Shown: positions 8,891-18,301, counted from the first letter of the stretch. The stretch is 64,000 nucleotides of DNA from CBDCYS01 sp965226245 (GCA_965226245.1 CBDDCL010000015.1:6386001-6450000), one strand, 5' to 3'. The notes: a model not told the origin generated them from the sequence alone. Program-made: numbers and translations.

Positions 8891-9352
8891 ATGAAAAACA
8901 ACTTACAAAATAGCGCCCCCCCCAGACTCAAACCCAAAGTCCTCTTCCTGTGCACCGGAAATTCCTGCCGCAGCCAAATCGCCGAAGGCCTGTTGCGCAA
9001 CCGGGCGGGAGACCGCTTCGAAGTCGCCAGCGCCGGAACCAGCCCGGCCGGCCTGAGCCCGCTAGCCGGCCGCGCCATGGAGGAAATCGGTATCGATATT
9101 TCCACACAAGCATCCAAGCACGTTGACTCGCTCGCCGGCCAACAATTCACCCACGTCATCACGGTCTGCGACAACGCCCGCGAGATCTGCCCCGCCTTTC
9201 CCGCCACAACTCAGTCTCTCCACTGGAGCTTCGAAGACCCAGCCGGCGCCCAAGGAAGCGAGCACGAGCGCATGAAGGTATTCACGCGAGTCCGCGACGA
9301 GATTGACCAGAAAGTTCACGGCTTTGTGCAATCCCAGGCGCACAAGATTTGA
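8891..9352 (+). CDS. Low-molecular-weight phosphatase / ArsC-type arsenate reductase
   Basis: Cytoplasmic enzyme of the LMW protein-tyrosine-phosphatase fold. The P-loop CTGNSCRS (CX5R) is at residues 20-27, a second redox-type Cys pair occurs in TVCDNAREICPAF, and the general-acid loop is FEDPAGA. This Cys pattern (catalytic Cys plus two Cys flanking DNARE) is that of thioredoxin-coupled arsenate reductases rather than plain tyrosine phosphatases. No arsenite pump or ArsR regulator is adjacent, so a role in arsenate detoxification is inferred from the residues only. The ATG at 8891 lacks a good ribosome site. Confidence 0.85.
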   Translation: MKNNLQNSAPPRLKPKVLFLCTGNSCRSQIAEGLLRNRAGDRFEVASAGTSPAGLSPLAGRAMEEIGIDISTQASKHVDSLAGQQFTHVITVCDNAREICPAFPATTQSLHWSFEDPAGAQGSEHERMKVFTRVRDEIDQKVHGFVQSQAHKI

Positions 9353-9606
9353 TCCGCGAACCGGCTCATTATCCAAACGGGCCCGGCCCGATTCGATCCT
9401 TAACCGCCGCGCTAATGCTAATCCCGTACCCGAAGCTCTGATCGCGAAATTGGCTGGACGAAGACGACGGAACGGAACCGCCGGAGAAAACGGAGATTGA
9501 TGCGCGGTGGGCAGTTCGGGATTCAGGACAACTTGCGAACCGTGCAACAATGAGGCATGCTGAACCGCACGGGGGCCGCTGCCGGGCCGTCTTCAGCGTC
9601 GGGTGA

Positions 9607-9762
9607 CACGATGGCGCCACGCGAAGATATGTTACGTTGGGTGGCGTCTTCGTTCCTAGAGATACGGAAAAGAGTTTCCGCAAAATCAAGGGCTACCGCG
9701 ATCTGTGGATGCTGAAAGCCATTCTGAACCCGCAACCCGGCTGGCAGCAGGAGGCCGCGTAG
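9607..9762 (+). pseudogene. C-terminal remnant of a transposase (IS256/mutator-like)
   Basis: A frame opening after a stop at 9604-9606 reads RRYVTLGGVFVPRDTEKSFR and then KIKGYRDLWMLKAIL to a stop at 9760-9762. The EKSFRKIKGYRDLWML pattern resembles the last part of mutator-type transposases. No upstream catalytic part is present, so this is a fragment at best. Family assignment is from memory of the motif and is tentative. Confidence 0.4.
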
Positions 9763-9766
9763 TACG

Positions 9767-10843
9767 ATGTTCCTGAACCGCCGCTCCCCACTATCAACTG
9801 AGAGCGGGACACCCTCTTGGAGCACGGCGCTGCTGGCTGTCAGTTTGCTGACGCCCGCCGAGCTGGGCCACCCGGGGGCGCCACCCAGGAGCCCGCCTCC
9901 GGACTTTTCCCCGGACCCAGTGGTCGAGGCGGCGGAAGAGCTGCCGCGCCTGCGGAGCCTGCTGGTCAGCCAGCACGGTGAATTGATCCTGGAACGGTAT
10001 TTCAACGGGGCGCGCTCCAAGCGGGCGGCCAACATCAAGTCGGCATCGAAAAGCGTCGTATCGGCGCTCGTCGGCATCGCCATCGAGCGCGGACTCATAC
10101 CGAGCGTCGAAACGCCGGTCGCCACCTTCTTCCCCGAGCTTCTGGGAGCCGCGGATCAGCGCAAACAGCAGATCACGATTGAAGATCTTCTGACCATGCG
10201 ATCGGGGTTGGAGCCCACCAGCAACCGCAATTACGGCCGCTGGATACAAAGCTCCAACTGGGTGGGGCACGTTCTCAACCGCCCGCTGGTGAGCGCGCCG
10301 GGGTTTGGCATGCACTACAGCACCGGCAACACCCACCTGCTTTCCGCCATTCTCACGAAAACCAGCGGCGCCAGCACTTGGAAATTCGCGAACGAGGCGC
10401 TGGCCAAGCCACTCGGCATGACCCTCGCCAGGTGGCCCCGCGATCCGCAGGGCATCTACTTCGGCGGCAATGACATGGAGATGACGCCGCGGCAGATGAT
10501 GGCGTTCGGCGAACTCTACGCCAATCATGGCCGCGCCAACGGCCGCCAGGTCGTTCCGGCGGAGTGGGTCCAGGCGTCGCTTGTTCCGCGCACGCGCTCG
10601 CGCTGGAGCGGGCGGCTATACGGCTACGGCTGGTGGATGCGGGAACTAGCCGGCCAGCGTGCCTATTACGCCTGGGGGTATGGCGGACAATACATTTTCG
10701 TCGTCCCGGACCTTGAGCTCGTCGTCGTCACAACCTCGTCAGCTAACCCCGGGGCAGGGCGGCGTGGTCACCGGCGAGCGCTCGACGAGTTGCTGGAAGA
10801 ACGGGTTGTGGGAGCGATAGCGCGGGCCGCTGGGGTGAGTTGA
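9767..10843 (+). CDS. Serine hydrolase, class C beta-lactamase-related
   Basis: A 358-aa member of the beta-lactamase/penicillin-binding-protein superfamily, probably an esterase or D-aminopeptidase rather than a resistance enzyme. The nucleophile motif SxxK is SASK in IKSASKSVVSALVG, the second motif is YSTGN, and the third is near WGYGGQ. The N-terminus has a weak hydrophobic stretch (WSTALLAVSLL), which could be an export signal. A second, longer serine hydrolase follows 670 bases downstream on the same strand. The start codon lies four bases after the stop of the transposase remnant. Confidence 0.85.
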   Translation: MFLNRRSPLSTESGTPSWSTALLAVSLLTPAELGHPGAPPRSPPPDFSPDPVVEAAEELPRLRSLLVSQHGELILERYFNGARSKRAANIKSASKSVVSALVGIAIERGLIPSVETPVATFFPELLGAADQRKQQITIEDLLTMRSGLEPTSNRNYGRWIQSSNWVGHVLNRPLVSAPGFGMHYSTGNTHLLSAILTKTSGASTWKFANEALAKPLGMTLARWPRDPQGIYFGGNDMEMTPRQMMAFGELYANHGRANGRQVVPAEWVQASLVPRTRSRWSGRLYGYGWWMRELAGQRAYYAWGYGGQYIFVVPDLELVVVTTSSANPGAGRRGHRRALDELLEERVVGAIARAAGVS

Positions 10844-10951
10844 AGATCAGGCGCCTCCGGCGCCGCCTTGTTCTTGGCCTTTGCTGCCGGTCACCTAATC
10901 GAAGAACGGAACAATCGGGCGTCGCTGCACCTAACCCGGGCTAGCTAGCCG

Positions 10952-11054
10952 ACAATGCTGTTCACTTAGAGCCGTTGAGCTGCTCGTGGAGAGCCTGAGC
11001 CGCGAAGCGGCGCCGGATCGTAGCCCATGGGTGGAGCGAAGCGGAACCCTGGGT
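10952..11054 (+). repeat. Element E, copy 1
   Basis: Begins with caatgctgttcacttagagc, then GCCGCgaaGCGGC and CCCATGGGTGGAGCGAAGCG followed by gaaccctggg. The two short stem-loops are shared with copies at 44163, 58036 and 63783. Confidence 0.8.
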
Positions 11055-11094
11055 CCAAAACCCCTCAAGGCCAAAGTGAAAGGGCGCAGGAAAA

Positions 11095-11228
11095 CTAGCC
11101 AAAGATATTTGAAATTTCGTGCGTGGGGCTTGGCGAGGCACTCGCTCTGTGTGTTCTTCCTTTCTCGCAGGAAGCGCTTTGTTGTGCCGCCATTTCTACG
11201 AACAAAATCCTCAGAGTCAGCGGGCTAG
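11095..11228 (+). repeat. Element B, copy 1 (134 bp)
   Basis: Left end ctagccaaagatatttgaaa, right end gaacaaaatcctcagagtca then gcgggctag. The outer six bases (ctagcc/ggctag) are inverted. The ends match copies at 17237 and 55326 while the interior differs in sequence and length. Confidence 0.75.
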
Positions 11229-11511
11229 AACTACTAAACGCCCAAACGGCAGCGAGGAAGTAAACAGACTCTCCTCTGTTGCGTTATGATCTGAACTGAC
11301 GCTACGACAGCGGCCGCTCATCGAAACGTAGCCTCATGTGAGCGAACCGGGCATGCCCCGCGCTGTCGATCACTGGAACTGTCGCCTTTCGCCTAAAAAA
11401 GGCGGCACGCCCTGGCTGGCAGTGCGAAAACCATTGCCGCGCAGCCGCTGGCTCGGCTATGCTGACCGTGCTGGGATGGCCAAAACGAAAATCCTGGTAG
11501 GAGGATTATTC

Positions 11512-13029
11512 ATGAGTCGATTGAGCCTTGTCGCGGTCCTGGCCCTCGCGCTCGCCCCACTCGCCTGCGTGGACGAGAGTGGGGACGAGGAAACGTCGTC
11601 CGCGTCCTCCGACACGGTGTCAACGGATGATGCGCTAGTGGCCCGTGGCGAGTCCCTCGAGCTGCCCACGGAGTGGGTAGGCCCCCCGGGCGACCCTCTC
11701 CATCACCACACCGCCGGTTTCGCCAAGATCCTATGCTCGGCCGTGTTCATCACCGGACTCGACGCCGATTTCGCCGCCGAGAACATCGGCTACTTCACGA
11801 GCGACTACGACCAGCGCTCGAAAGTCACGAATCGCGAGATCGACATGGAGAACAAGATGGTGCACCTGACGCTCCCGGACGGCGTGGTGCGTACGGCTAA
11901 ATACGTGGGCGCTCAAGGCTGCGTCACGTTCCCTCTCGGGGAGGATGGCGTCCAGTTCGAGCCGGTCGACGTGAAGAGCTCGCTTCCCGATCCCGACACG
12001 CAGCCGTGGCCGATGGGCGACGTGCTGCCCGACGAGCCGTTTCCGGCTGAGCTCGATGAAGCGAAGGTCCAGGCCGCCGTCGACGCCGCCTTCGAGCCGG
12101 CCGGGGGCATGACCGCAGCCTTCGTCGTCACCTGGAAAGGACGCCTTATCGGTGAACGCTACCGCGACGGGCTAGACCTTCACACGCCTCTCGAAAGCTG
12201 GTCGATGGGCAAGAGCTTGACCGCGACCCTGATGGGCATTCTGATCCAGCAAGGGGTCTACGGCCTCTGGGAGCCGGCGCCTGTCCCCGAGTGGCAAGGC
12301 GAAGGGGATCCGCGGGCGGAGATCCGCATTGCCGATATCCTGCGGATGTCGAGCGGGATCCGCTGCGTGAACCGTGGCGATCCGGAATACGACTCCGCAA
12401 TGGGATACCCCGACCATCTCTATCTTTATACGGGTGGCATGAACTCGTTCGAGTGGGCCGCGACGAGGCCCCAGCAGTGGCCGCCGAATACGGTCGGGCG
12501 CTACCGCAACTGCGATCCCGTCCTCACGAACTACCTGGTGCGGCTCGGCGTCGAAGGACGCGGGGATGAGTACCACTCCTTCCCCCAGCGGGAGCTCTTC
12601 GACAAGATCGGCGTTCGTGACATGGTGATGGAGACCGACCCCTACGGGAACTTCCTCATCCAAGGCTATGAGTTCGGAACCGGCCGGGACTGGGCGCGCC
12701 TCGGCAACCTGTACCTGCAAGACGGTGTTTGGGACGGCGAGCGTATCCTTCCAGAGGGCTTCGTCGAGTTCGTCAGCACGCTGGCTCCCGCGTGGGAAGC
12801 CGACGGCCGTCCCGTCTATGGCGGCTTTTTCTGGATCAACGGCACGGACGCCTACCCCATTCCGGAAGAGGCGTACTACATGGCGGGCGCCGGAAACCAG
12901 AAAACCATCATCATCCCCTCCCACGACCTCGTCGTCGTACGGCTGGGACACTACAAAGGCTCGAGCCCGGGTGACGGGGGCCTGAAAAACGCCTTGGCGC
13001 TGCTGATGGAGGCTGTGCCCGAGAGCTGA
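11512..13029 (+). CDS. Serine hydrolase lipoprotein, beta-lactamase family
   Basis: Exported lipoprotein of 505 aa. The ATG at 11512 sits eight bases after a perfect AGGAGG (11499-11504) and starts a lipoprotein signal ending in LAC (Cys about residue 21), followed by an acidic Ser/Thr/Glu linker. An upstream GTG at 11338 is open but unlikely. Residues about 55-165 form a domain of their own (AAENIGYFTSDYDQRSKVTN). The catalytic domain then shows SxxK as SMGK, YRN as the second motif, and a GAGNQ segment near the end. Probably a periplasmic or outer-membrane esterase/peptidase-like enzyme; substrate unknown. Confidence 0.87.
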   Translation: MSRLSLVAVLALALAPLACVDESGDEETSSASSDTVSTDDALVARGESLELPTEWVGPPGDPLHHHTAGFAKILCSAVFITGLDADFAAENIGYFTSDYDQRSKVTNREIDMENKMVHLTLPDGVVRTAKYVGAQGCVTFPLGEDGVQFEPVDVKSSLPDPDTQPWPMGDVLPDEPFPAELDEAKVQAAVDAAFEPAGGMTAAFVVTWKGRLIGERYRDGLDLHTPLESWSMGKSLTATLMGILIQQGVYGLWEPAPVPEWQGEGDPRAEIRIADILRMSSGIRCVNRGDPEYDSAMGYPDHLYLYTGGMNSFEWAATRPQQWPPNTVGRYRNCDPVLTNYLVRLGVEGRGDEYHSFPQRELFDKIGVRDMVMETDPYGNFLIQGYEFGTGRDWARLGNLYLQDGVWDGERILPEGFVEFVSTLAPAWEADGRPVYGGFFWINGTDAYPIPEEAYYMAGAGNQKTIIIPSHDLVVVRLGHYKGSSPGDGGLKNALALLMEAVPES

Positions 13030-13425
13030 GCCTGTTTTCCGCAGTCCCTCGGAACTTGGCGACTATGTCAACATCGCCATCGCGACCGCCGACAACTTGA
13101 TCGGCCCGACGAGAATCGCCAAGGCGAAATTCAAGGTACGGCCTTTCGTTTTGCTCTCTCTGGATAAGCAGTTGGTCGTACTGTTGCCGTGCTGATGAAG
13201 AGGTCGGTGACGATCTGCTGAGTGTTCCGGCCGAGCTCCGCCGGTAGGCGCCAGGGCTCGTCCGTCCGCTCACAGACGTTGATTGAGCAGGCTGAACGGC
13301 GCTCCGGCCGACACTGCTCCCTGCGAACCCTTTTTGGCGCCAAAAGGTGTTGACGCGGATGCCTGCTGACGTATACTGTGGTTTCGGCGACGCACCTAAA
13401 CTAGATTGAAAAAGGAGCAGTGATC
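13030..13425. other. Intergenic region upstream of the DUF1080 gene
   Basis: A short frame (about 13033-13193) reading GDYVNIAIATADNLIGPTRI may be a gene remnant, but I do not recognise it. The right part carries a palindrome and a promoter described separately. Confidence 0.35.
13332..13377 (+). promoter_or_regulatory. Sigma70-type promoter with upstream palindrome
   Basis: A -35 box TTGACG (13350-13355), a 16-base spacer and a -10 box TATACT (13372-13377) point at the DUF1080 gene 49 bases downstream. Immediately upstream is the perfect 14-bp palindrome TTTTGGCGCCAAAA (13332-13345), flanked by CCC and GG, a possible operator. Confidence 0.5.
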
Positions 13426-14238
13426 ATGATCCAGGTTGGACACCGATCGATTCGTCATGTGATTATCTTCCTCGCGTCGTTCTCGTTCGCGGCGACGCTT
13501 CCGGCGGCCGATATTCCGCCAACCGGGAAGCCCATTCAGCTATTTGACGGCAAGAGTCTCGAGCAATTCGACACGGTTATCCAGCACAGGGGTGTCAACA
13601 ATGACCCGGAGAGGGTCATTCGCGTTCATGACGGCATGGTTCACGTCTCGGGAACCGAGTATGGGTATTTCATCACCAAAAAGGACTACGGCGATTACTA
13701 TTTGCGGGCAGAGTTCAAGTGGGGCGAAACGACTTACGCGCCCCGGAAGGACCTGGCGCGCGACAGCGGCATTCTCTATCACGTGGCGGGTGACCAGAAG
13801 AACGCAGGCGTCCAGGGCTCCATTTGGCCAAAATCGATCGAATTTCAGATCATGGAGGGCAGCACGGGTGACGTCATCCTCGTCGGAGGGTCTGAGCTGA
13901 CGGTCAACGGCGAAGCGAAGAAAGGCGGCCACTTTGATCGTTTCAACAAAACCCCGTCGAGTCTGTCTTGCTGCCGCGCGAACGGGAGTCACCTGGACCA
14001 TCCAGCGCCTGTCGGCTACCGTGATCCGGAAAAAGAAGTCGAAAAGCCTCACGGAGAGTGGAACGTCCTCGAACTGGTCTCTGACGCAGATCACGTCAAG
14101 TATTGGGTAAACGGAACCCTCGTCATGGAAGGAACCAATGCCAGCCTGACGAGGGGAAAGATTCTGTTTCAGTCCGAGGGGGCGGAGTTGTTTTATCGTC
14201 GCATCGAGTTGCGGCCGCTCGAAAAGAAACAGAGATAA
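13426..14238 (+). CDS. Secreted DUF1080 protein (glucanase-like / 3-keto-disaccharide hydrolase family)
   Basis: The ATG at 13426 is nine bases after AAGGAG and starts a signal peptide (FLASFSFAATLPAADIPP). The rest is a concanavalin-like DUF1080 domain: LFDGKSLEQFD near the start, then YFITKKDYGDYYLRAEFKWG, DSGILYHVAG, EFQIMEGSTGD and a final VNGTLVMEGTNAS. DUF1080 proteins are common in Acidobacteriota, Planctomycetes and Verrucomicrobia; some hydrolyse 3-keto-sugars. It is 30 bases upstream of the next secreted protein, so the two probably form an operon from the promoter at 13350. Confidence 0.85.
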   Translation: MIQVGHRSIRHVIIFLASFSFAATLPAADIPPTGKPIQLFDGKSLEQFDTVIQHRGVNNDPERVIRVHDGMVHVSGTEYGYFITKKDYGDYYLRAEFKWGETTYAPRKDLARDSGILYHVAGDQKNAGVQGSIWPKSIEFQIMEGSTGDVILVGGSELTVNGEAKKGGHFDRFNKTPSSLSCCRANGSHLDHPAPVGYRDPEKEVEKPHGEWNVLELVSDADHVKYWVNGTLVMEGTNASLTRGKILFQSEGAELFYRRIELRPLEKKQR

Positions 14239-14268
14239 ACCTCGCAGCAGGCGAAAAGGAGGGTTCAG

Positions 14269-15288
14269 ATGAGCCATCGATGTCTCGCTTTAATTGTTGT
14301 GGCGACTGTGATCGCGGTCGTGTCGCTGGCGCCGGTGCCCGTTGCCGCCCAGGCCCAGACGGCCGCGGCGGACACGCGAACTCCGCCACGCACGGCGTGG
14401 GGTAAGCCCGACCTGCGGGGAATATGGGACTTCCGCACCATTACGCCCTTGGAACGCCCCAGTGAGCTGGCGGGGAAACAGGTTCTCACGGAAAAGGAAG
14501 CGGCTCAACTGGAAGAGCGAACAGCGCAAACCCGCGTCGAAAGCCTCGAGATCCCGGATCGCTGTATCGACTCTCCGAATTTCGTCGACTGCATTGGCAG
14601 CTACAATCAGTTCTGGTTTGACCGCGGAACAAAGGTCATATCGTCCAGGCGAACGTCGCTGATTGTAGATCCGCCGGATGGGCGGATTCCTTCCTTGACG
14701 CCGGAGGCGCGGAAGAGAGCGGACGCTGTGGCGGAGGTTAGGCGGCGCCCCGCTCAGGGTCCGGAGGACCGCCGGAACAGCGCGCGTTGTATCGTGGGGT
14801 CCAACTCGGGACCGCCAATGAATCCAAGATCCTACAACAACAATATGCAGCTTTTCCAGACTCCGGGATACGTGGTGATCCTCAACGAGCAGGTCCACGA
14901 TTCTCGCATCATCCCCCTGGACGGGCGCTCGCATCTCCCCGCCAGCATCCGCCTGTGGATGGGAGACTCACGTGGCCGCTGGGAGGGGGATACGCTGGTC
15001 GTCGACACGACCAATCTCACCGGCAAGACGGATTTCCGAGGATCCGGCGAGAACATGCACGTCGTCGAACGCTTCACGCGCGTCGACGCTGACACGCTCC
15101 TCTACGAGTACACGATCGACGATCCGGAGTCGTTTACGAGATCCTGGAAAGCGATGTTTCCCATGAGGAAAACCGAGGGGCCGATATTTGAGTACGCGTG
15201 TCACGAGGGGAACTACGGCATGTTCAATCTCCTTGCTGGAGCGCGCGCCCAAGAGAAGGCCGCCGCGGAAGCTGCCAAGAAGGAATAG
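14269..15288 (+). CDS. Conserved secreted protein of unknown function
   Basis: A 339-aa exported protein. The ATG follows GGAGGG by six bases; the signal peptide is VVATVIAVVSLAPVPVAAQA. The mature N-terminus reads TAWGKPDLRGIWDF, a hallmark of a large acidobacterial family of unannotated periplasmic proteins. Later conserved pieces are NPRSYNNNMQLFQTPGYVVI, SIRLWMGDSRGRWEGDTLVV and DFRGSGENMHVVERFTRVD. It ends in a Lys/Ala/Glu-rich tail. No catalytic motif is evident. It is likely cotranscribed with the preceding DUF1080 gene. Confidence 0.8.
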   Translation: MSHRCLALIVVATVIAVVSLAPVPVAAQAQTAAADTRTPPRTAWGKPDLRGIWDFRTITPLERPSELAGKQVLTEKEAAQLEERTAQTRVESLEIPDRCIDSPNFVDCIGSYNQFWFDRGTKVISSRRTSLIVDPPDGRIPSLTPEARKRADAVAEVRRRPAQGPEDRRNSARCIVGSNSGPPMNPRSYNNNMQLFQTPGYVVILNEQVHDSRIIPLDGRSHLPASIRLWMGDSRGRWEGDTLVVDTTNLTGKTDFRGSGENMHVVERFTRVDADTLLYEYTIDDPESFTRSWKAMFPMRKTEGPIFEYACHEGNYGMFNLLAGARAQEKAAAEAAKKE

Positions 15289-15306
15289 AAAGAGTCCGAA
15301 ACTCCC

Positions 15307-15513
15307 GTGAGGGGACTCTCCGTGCAGCGGAATGATACGCACCTTGTGTGCGGGTCGGGCACGCACCCGGGCGGCGAGGTGACGGGGGTGCCGGGCCACA
15401 ACGCGGCCCAGGCGGTGCTGGCGGCAATTCCCAACGGGATGCAGATGTTCCTGAAGCGCTTTCAACCGAAAAGGCTCAACAGCAATGTCAGAAAAGAACG
15501 GAGGCATCGATAG
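15307..15513 (+). pseudogene. C-terminal remnant of a phytoene-desaturase-like FAD oxidoreductase
   Basis: The frame reads THLVCGSGTHPGGEVTGVPG and then HNAAQAVLAA. That is the FAD-binding C-terminal signature of the phytoene desaturase / carotenoid oxidoreductase family (family pattern: LYLCGASTHPGGGV followed by SGVPGRNAA). Nothing of the remaining 450 or so residues is present upstream, where a complete secreted protein gene ends 18 bases earlier. A truncated relic, probably untranslated. Confidence 0.55.
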
Positions 15514-15714
15514 CGGGGAAGAGCAAGAGCTGACCGAAGCATCGCTGGAAAAGGCGTCTGGAGGTTCGGCCCGCCGGGCGCAACTGGATCACGTGGGGGC
15601 CTGCAACTTTACCGCTGAGATTGAAGGGACCCTGCCGCCGGGTCCGCAGCGAATGAGCCTCGGATGGGCGATACAGCGGGCGCCGAGGAATTACTGTAAC
15701 AGGCGGTTGATCAG

Positions 15715-16983
15715 CTATCTTTGCGACGGCCCCTTCCTTCCCAGAATTGAATACACATCGACGACTTGATCACGCCGGCAGACAAAGATCCGGTCGTAAT
15801 AGTTCGTGGTCATGTCGAGATTCGAGGTGATTAACTCGAACTGATCGCCCAGCTTCGGCTCGGGGTCGGCGTCTTCCCAGCGAAGAGCGCCGTACTCGGC
15901 TCCGGCTCGGGCCACGGTCAGATCCGGGCGTCCTTTGACCTCGTCCGTCGGCTGCGTCGCGGATTTATTCCCGGCATCGATGGCGGCCTTATTCGGATAA
16001 TGCTTGCTAATGACCGTGGTGAGCACCGTCAAGGAAACGCCAAAATCATCGTAGGCTTCCCCGCCGTCCTTGCTGCCAATGTTCTTGTACCTGCTGTCCA
16101 TCATCGCGTAGGAGCCGGCCTGCAACTCGGTCATCCCTTTGATCTCGCTGTCGATGTTGTAGGTGCCCGTGCTGCCGCCGGTAACGATTCCGACCGGAAT
16201 TCCGGCCCGGCGGCAAAGCGACACCGATTCGAGCAGCCGCCCGACCGCCTCCTCGGAAACCTGTTTGCGTTTCTGCCAGCCATGGGTGTGTGAAGCCTTG
16301 CCGGAGTAACCCATCAGCCCGGCCAGCTTCAGATTCTTGGCCTTCATCACGCGTTTGCTCAGCTCCACGGCTTCCTGCCCCGGCTTGACTCCCTGCCGCC
16401 CGATTCCGACGTCGTTATCCACGACCGCTTTCACCGTTGTGCCGGCGGCGCGGGCCGCTTCATCGAGTTGGCCGGCAATGATCGGATCGTCGATCACCGT
16501 CATGAAAGTAGGGTCCTTCTTGGCCAGTGCGACGACGCGGCTGATCGTGTTGGGCCCCGCTGGCTGGCGCGTCCACAGAATGCCGTGCATGCCGGCGTCA
16601 ATCATCACCTCGCATTCGGAGATGCTGGCGCAGCACAGGCCGATCGAGCCGGCTTCGATCTGGCGCTTGGCGATTTCCGGGCTGCGATGCACCTTGACGT
16701 GAGCGCGAAGATTGAATCCCCTTCGCTCGCAATGGCCGGACATCGTCTTGAGGTTGCGCCCGAATACATCTTCGTTCAGGATCAGGTTCGGTGTTGGCAA
16801 GTCAGCCTTCGTCAGGCCTCGAAAATCGCGGCGTGCGATCTTCGCTTCCAGTTCAGCGTGGCTGTAGCTCCGCCGGCCCGTGGCAGCGAACATCGCTGGG
16901 GCATGTGTTCGGCGGGCAGCACTGCCTGCGGAAGCGAGCGAACCGCTCACTGCGGTAGTCGTCAAGAAAGACCGTCGTGTCAT
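15715..16983 (-). CDS. D-threonine aldolase / D-serine dehydratase-like PLP protein, Tat-exported
   Basis: A fold-type III PLP enzyme (alanine-racemase-like barrel plus DSD-type C-terminal domain), 422 aa. The start at 16983 is well fixed by AAGGAGG six bases before. The N-terminus MTRRSFLTTTAVSGSLASAG is a Tat signal. The PLP lysine is in RAHVKVHRSP (family RPHVKTHK), and metal/PLP residues lie in GYSGKASHTHG and VTGGSTGTYN. The family cleaves D-beta-hydroxy amino acids with Mn or Zn. Export of a PLP enzyme by Tat, which moves folded cofactor-loaded proteins, fits. It is a single-gene unit on the minus strand. Confidence 0.85.
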   Translation of the reverse strand: MTRRSFLTTTAVSGSLASAGSAARRTHAPAMFAATGRRSYSHAELEAKIARRDFRGLTKADLPTPNLILNEDVFGRNLKTMSGHCERRGFNLRAHVKVHRSPEIAKRQIEAGSIGLCCASISECEVMIDAGMHGILWTRQPAGPNTISRVVALAKKDPTFMTVIDDPIIAGQLDEAARAAGTTVKAVVDNDVGIGRQGVKPGQEAVELSKRVMKAKNLKLAGLMGYSGKASHTHGWQKRKQVSEEAVGRLLESVSLCRRAGIPVGIVTGGSTGTYNIDSEIKGMTELQAGSYAMMDSRYKNIGSKDGGEAYDDFGVSLTVLTTVISKHYPNKAAIDAGNKSATQPTDEVKGRPDLTVARAGAEYGALRWEDADPEPKLGDQFELITSNLDMTTNYYDRIFVCRRDQVVDVYSILGRKGPSQR

Positions 16984-17236
16984 GGTGCCTCCTTACAAGG
17001 AATCCAGTACATCTGACCGGAATCCAACATTGCCAACATCTTATCACATTATCACACTGGTCTGGACACGAAGTTGCCGCCGGCCGCCGGGGCCGCCGGG
17101 GGGACCCAAACCCGCTCCTGAACTAGGCCGGCGTTTGCGTCGTGGAGGTGTTTCCAGATATCGACGGTAACTCCCTTGGCGCGGGGCGCGCCGGAGACTG
17201 AATACGCAAATCCCTTGGCCGCTGTCTAGAATCTAG

Positions 17237-17396
17237 CTAGGCAAAGATATTTGAAATTTCGTTCGTGGGGCGTTCGGGCTGTGCTGGTGTTAATATTGGC
17301 CCGGGGCCAGTATTCACTAGTCCTTCCCTTTCTTACGGGCAGCGCTTCGTCATGCGATCATTTCCGTGAACAAAAACCTCAGAATCGGCGGGCTAG
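17237..17396 (+). repeat. Element B, copy 2 (160 bp)
   Basis: Left end ctaggcaaagatatttgaaa, right end aacctcagaatcggcgggct then ag. It begins within ctagctag (17233-17240) and ends 22 bases before the amidohydrolase start. Its interior differs from copies 1 and 3. Confidence 0.75.
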
Positions 17397-17417
17397 AATC
17401 TATGTACAATAAGCCGC

Positions 17418-18248
17418 ATGTTCATCGTCGACACCCACGCGCATATTTACTCGCCGGACGAGGAGCGTTATCCGCCGATTGAAAAACCGCTGCGGCCGCC
17501 GGGCGGCAAGGGTTCGCTCGAAGACCTTCATGCGGAGAGCCGGGAAAACGGCGTCAATGCCGCCTGCATCATCCAAACAAGCACCTTCTACCGCTTCGAC
17601 AACCGCTACATTTGTGACAGCGCCAAGGCCGCGCCCGATTGGACCGCCGGGGTCTGCACGCTCGACCCGGATGACCGCCACAGCCCCGGTGTGCTCAAGG
17701 AGTATGCTCCTGAATACGGCGTCCGAGGCATGCGAAGCATTCCAGCAGCCGACGGCAGGCTCGATCATCCCGGGGTGCGCGCTCTATGGAAAACAGCAAC
17801 GGATCAAGGCATTGTGATCAACGTTCTGATCGGCCCCGAAAAAGCTGATCAGGCGGACCGCATGCTGGCCGACTTTCCGCAATTGCAAGTCGTTCTCGAC
17901 CATTGTTTGAACCTGAAGAGAGGTCCGAACCTTGACTCCACGCTGGAAAAGGTTCTGCACTTGTCGCAACGCCCTAACCTGCACGCCAAGCTGACCTTCA
18001 TACCCACGGGAAGCGCGGCCGGCTTTCCCTGCGCCGATATGCACGACGCTTGCCTCAAGGTGATTGATGCATTCGGCCCCGAACGCTGTGTCTGGGGCAG
18101 CGATTTCCCCTGCGAATTATGGACGCCGAAAGTCAGCTACACCGAGCACCTCAAGATCTTCAGCGAAGTGCTGCCGCTGAAGAGCGCCGCTCGGGAACAA
18201 ATTCTAGGCGAAACCGCAAACCGTCTCTGGTTCGGCGATCGGCTCTGA
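17418..18248 (+). CDS. Amidohydrolase-family protein (Amidohydro-rel, PF04909 type)
   Basis: A TIM-barrel metal-dependent hydrolase of 276 aa related to 2-pyrone-4,6-dicarboxylate lactonase and other amidohydrolase-2 enzymes. The metal ligands expected for the family are visible: HxH in VDTHAHIYSP at the N-terminus, a mid His in VVLDHCLNLK, and the final Asp in VWGSDFPCELW. No signal peptide, so cytoplasmic. It stands alone on the plus strand between element B copy 2 and a toxin-antitoxin pair; substrate cannot be inferred. Confidence 0.82.
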   Translation: MFIVDTHAHIYSPDEERYPPIEKPLRPPGGKGSLEDLHAESRENGVNAACIIQTSTFYRFDNRYICDSAKAAPDWTAGVCTLDPDDRHSPGVLKEYAPEYGVRGMRSIPAADGRLDHPGVRALWKTATDQGIVINVLIGPEKADQADRMLADFPQLQVVLDHCLNLKRGPNLDSTLEKVLHLSQRPNLHAKLTFIPTGSAAGFPCADMHDACLKVIDAFGPERCVWGSDFPCELWTPKVSYTEHLKIFSEVLPLKSAAREQILGETANRLWFGDRL

Positions 18249-18301
18249 ACTGGAAGACGCCACCCGCCAGAGGCCGCTGTTAGAATAATGTGAGGTTTGC
18301 A

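Larger units (their letters stand above)
10844..11511. other. Intergenic region holding repeats E1 and B1
   Basis: No convincing gene. It contains ctagctag at 10941-10948, element E copy 1 (10952-11054) and element B copy 1 (11095-11228), almost back to back. Confidence 0.6.

Noticed and set aside
11338..11511. 58-residue upstream extension of the lipoprotein serine hydrolase
   Set aside because: It would bury a perfect AGGAGG and the lipoprotein signal inside the protein.
15485..15769. 94-residue plus-strand frame MSEKNGGIDSGEEQELTEAS
   Set aside because: No known pattern, no good ribosome site, and it overlaps the end of the PLP-enzyme gene.
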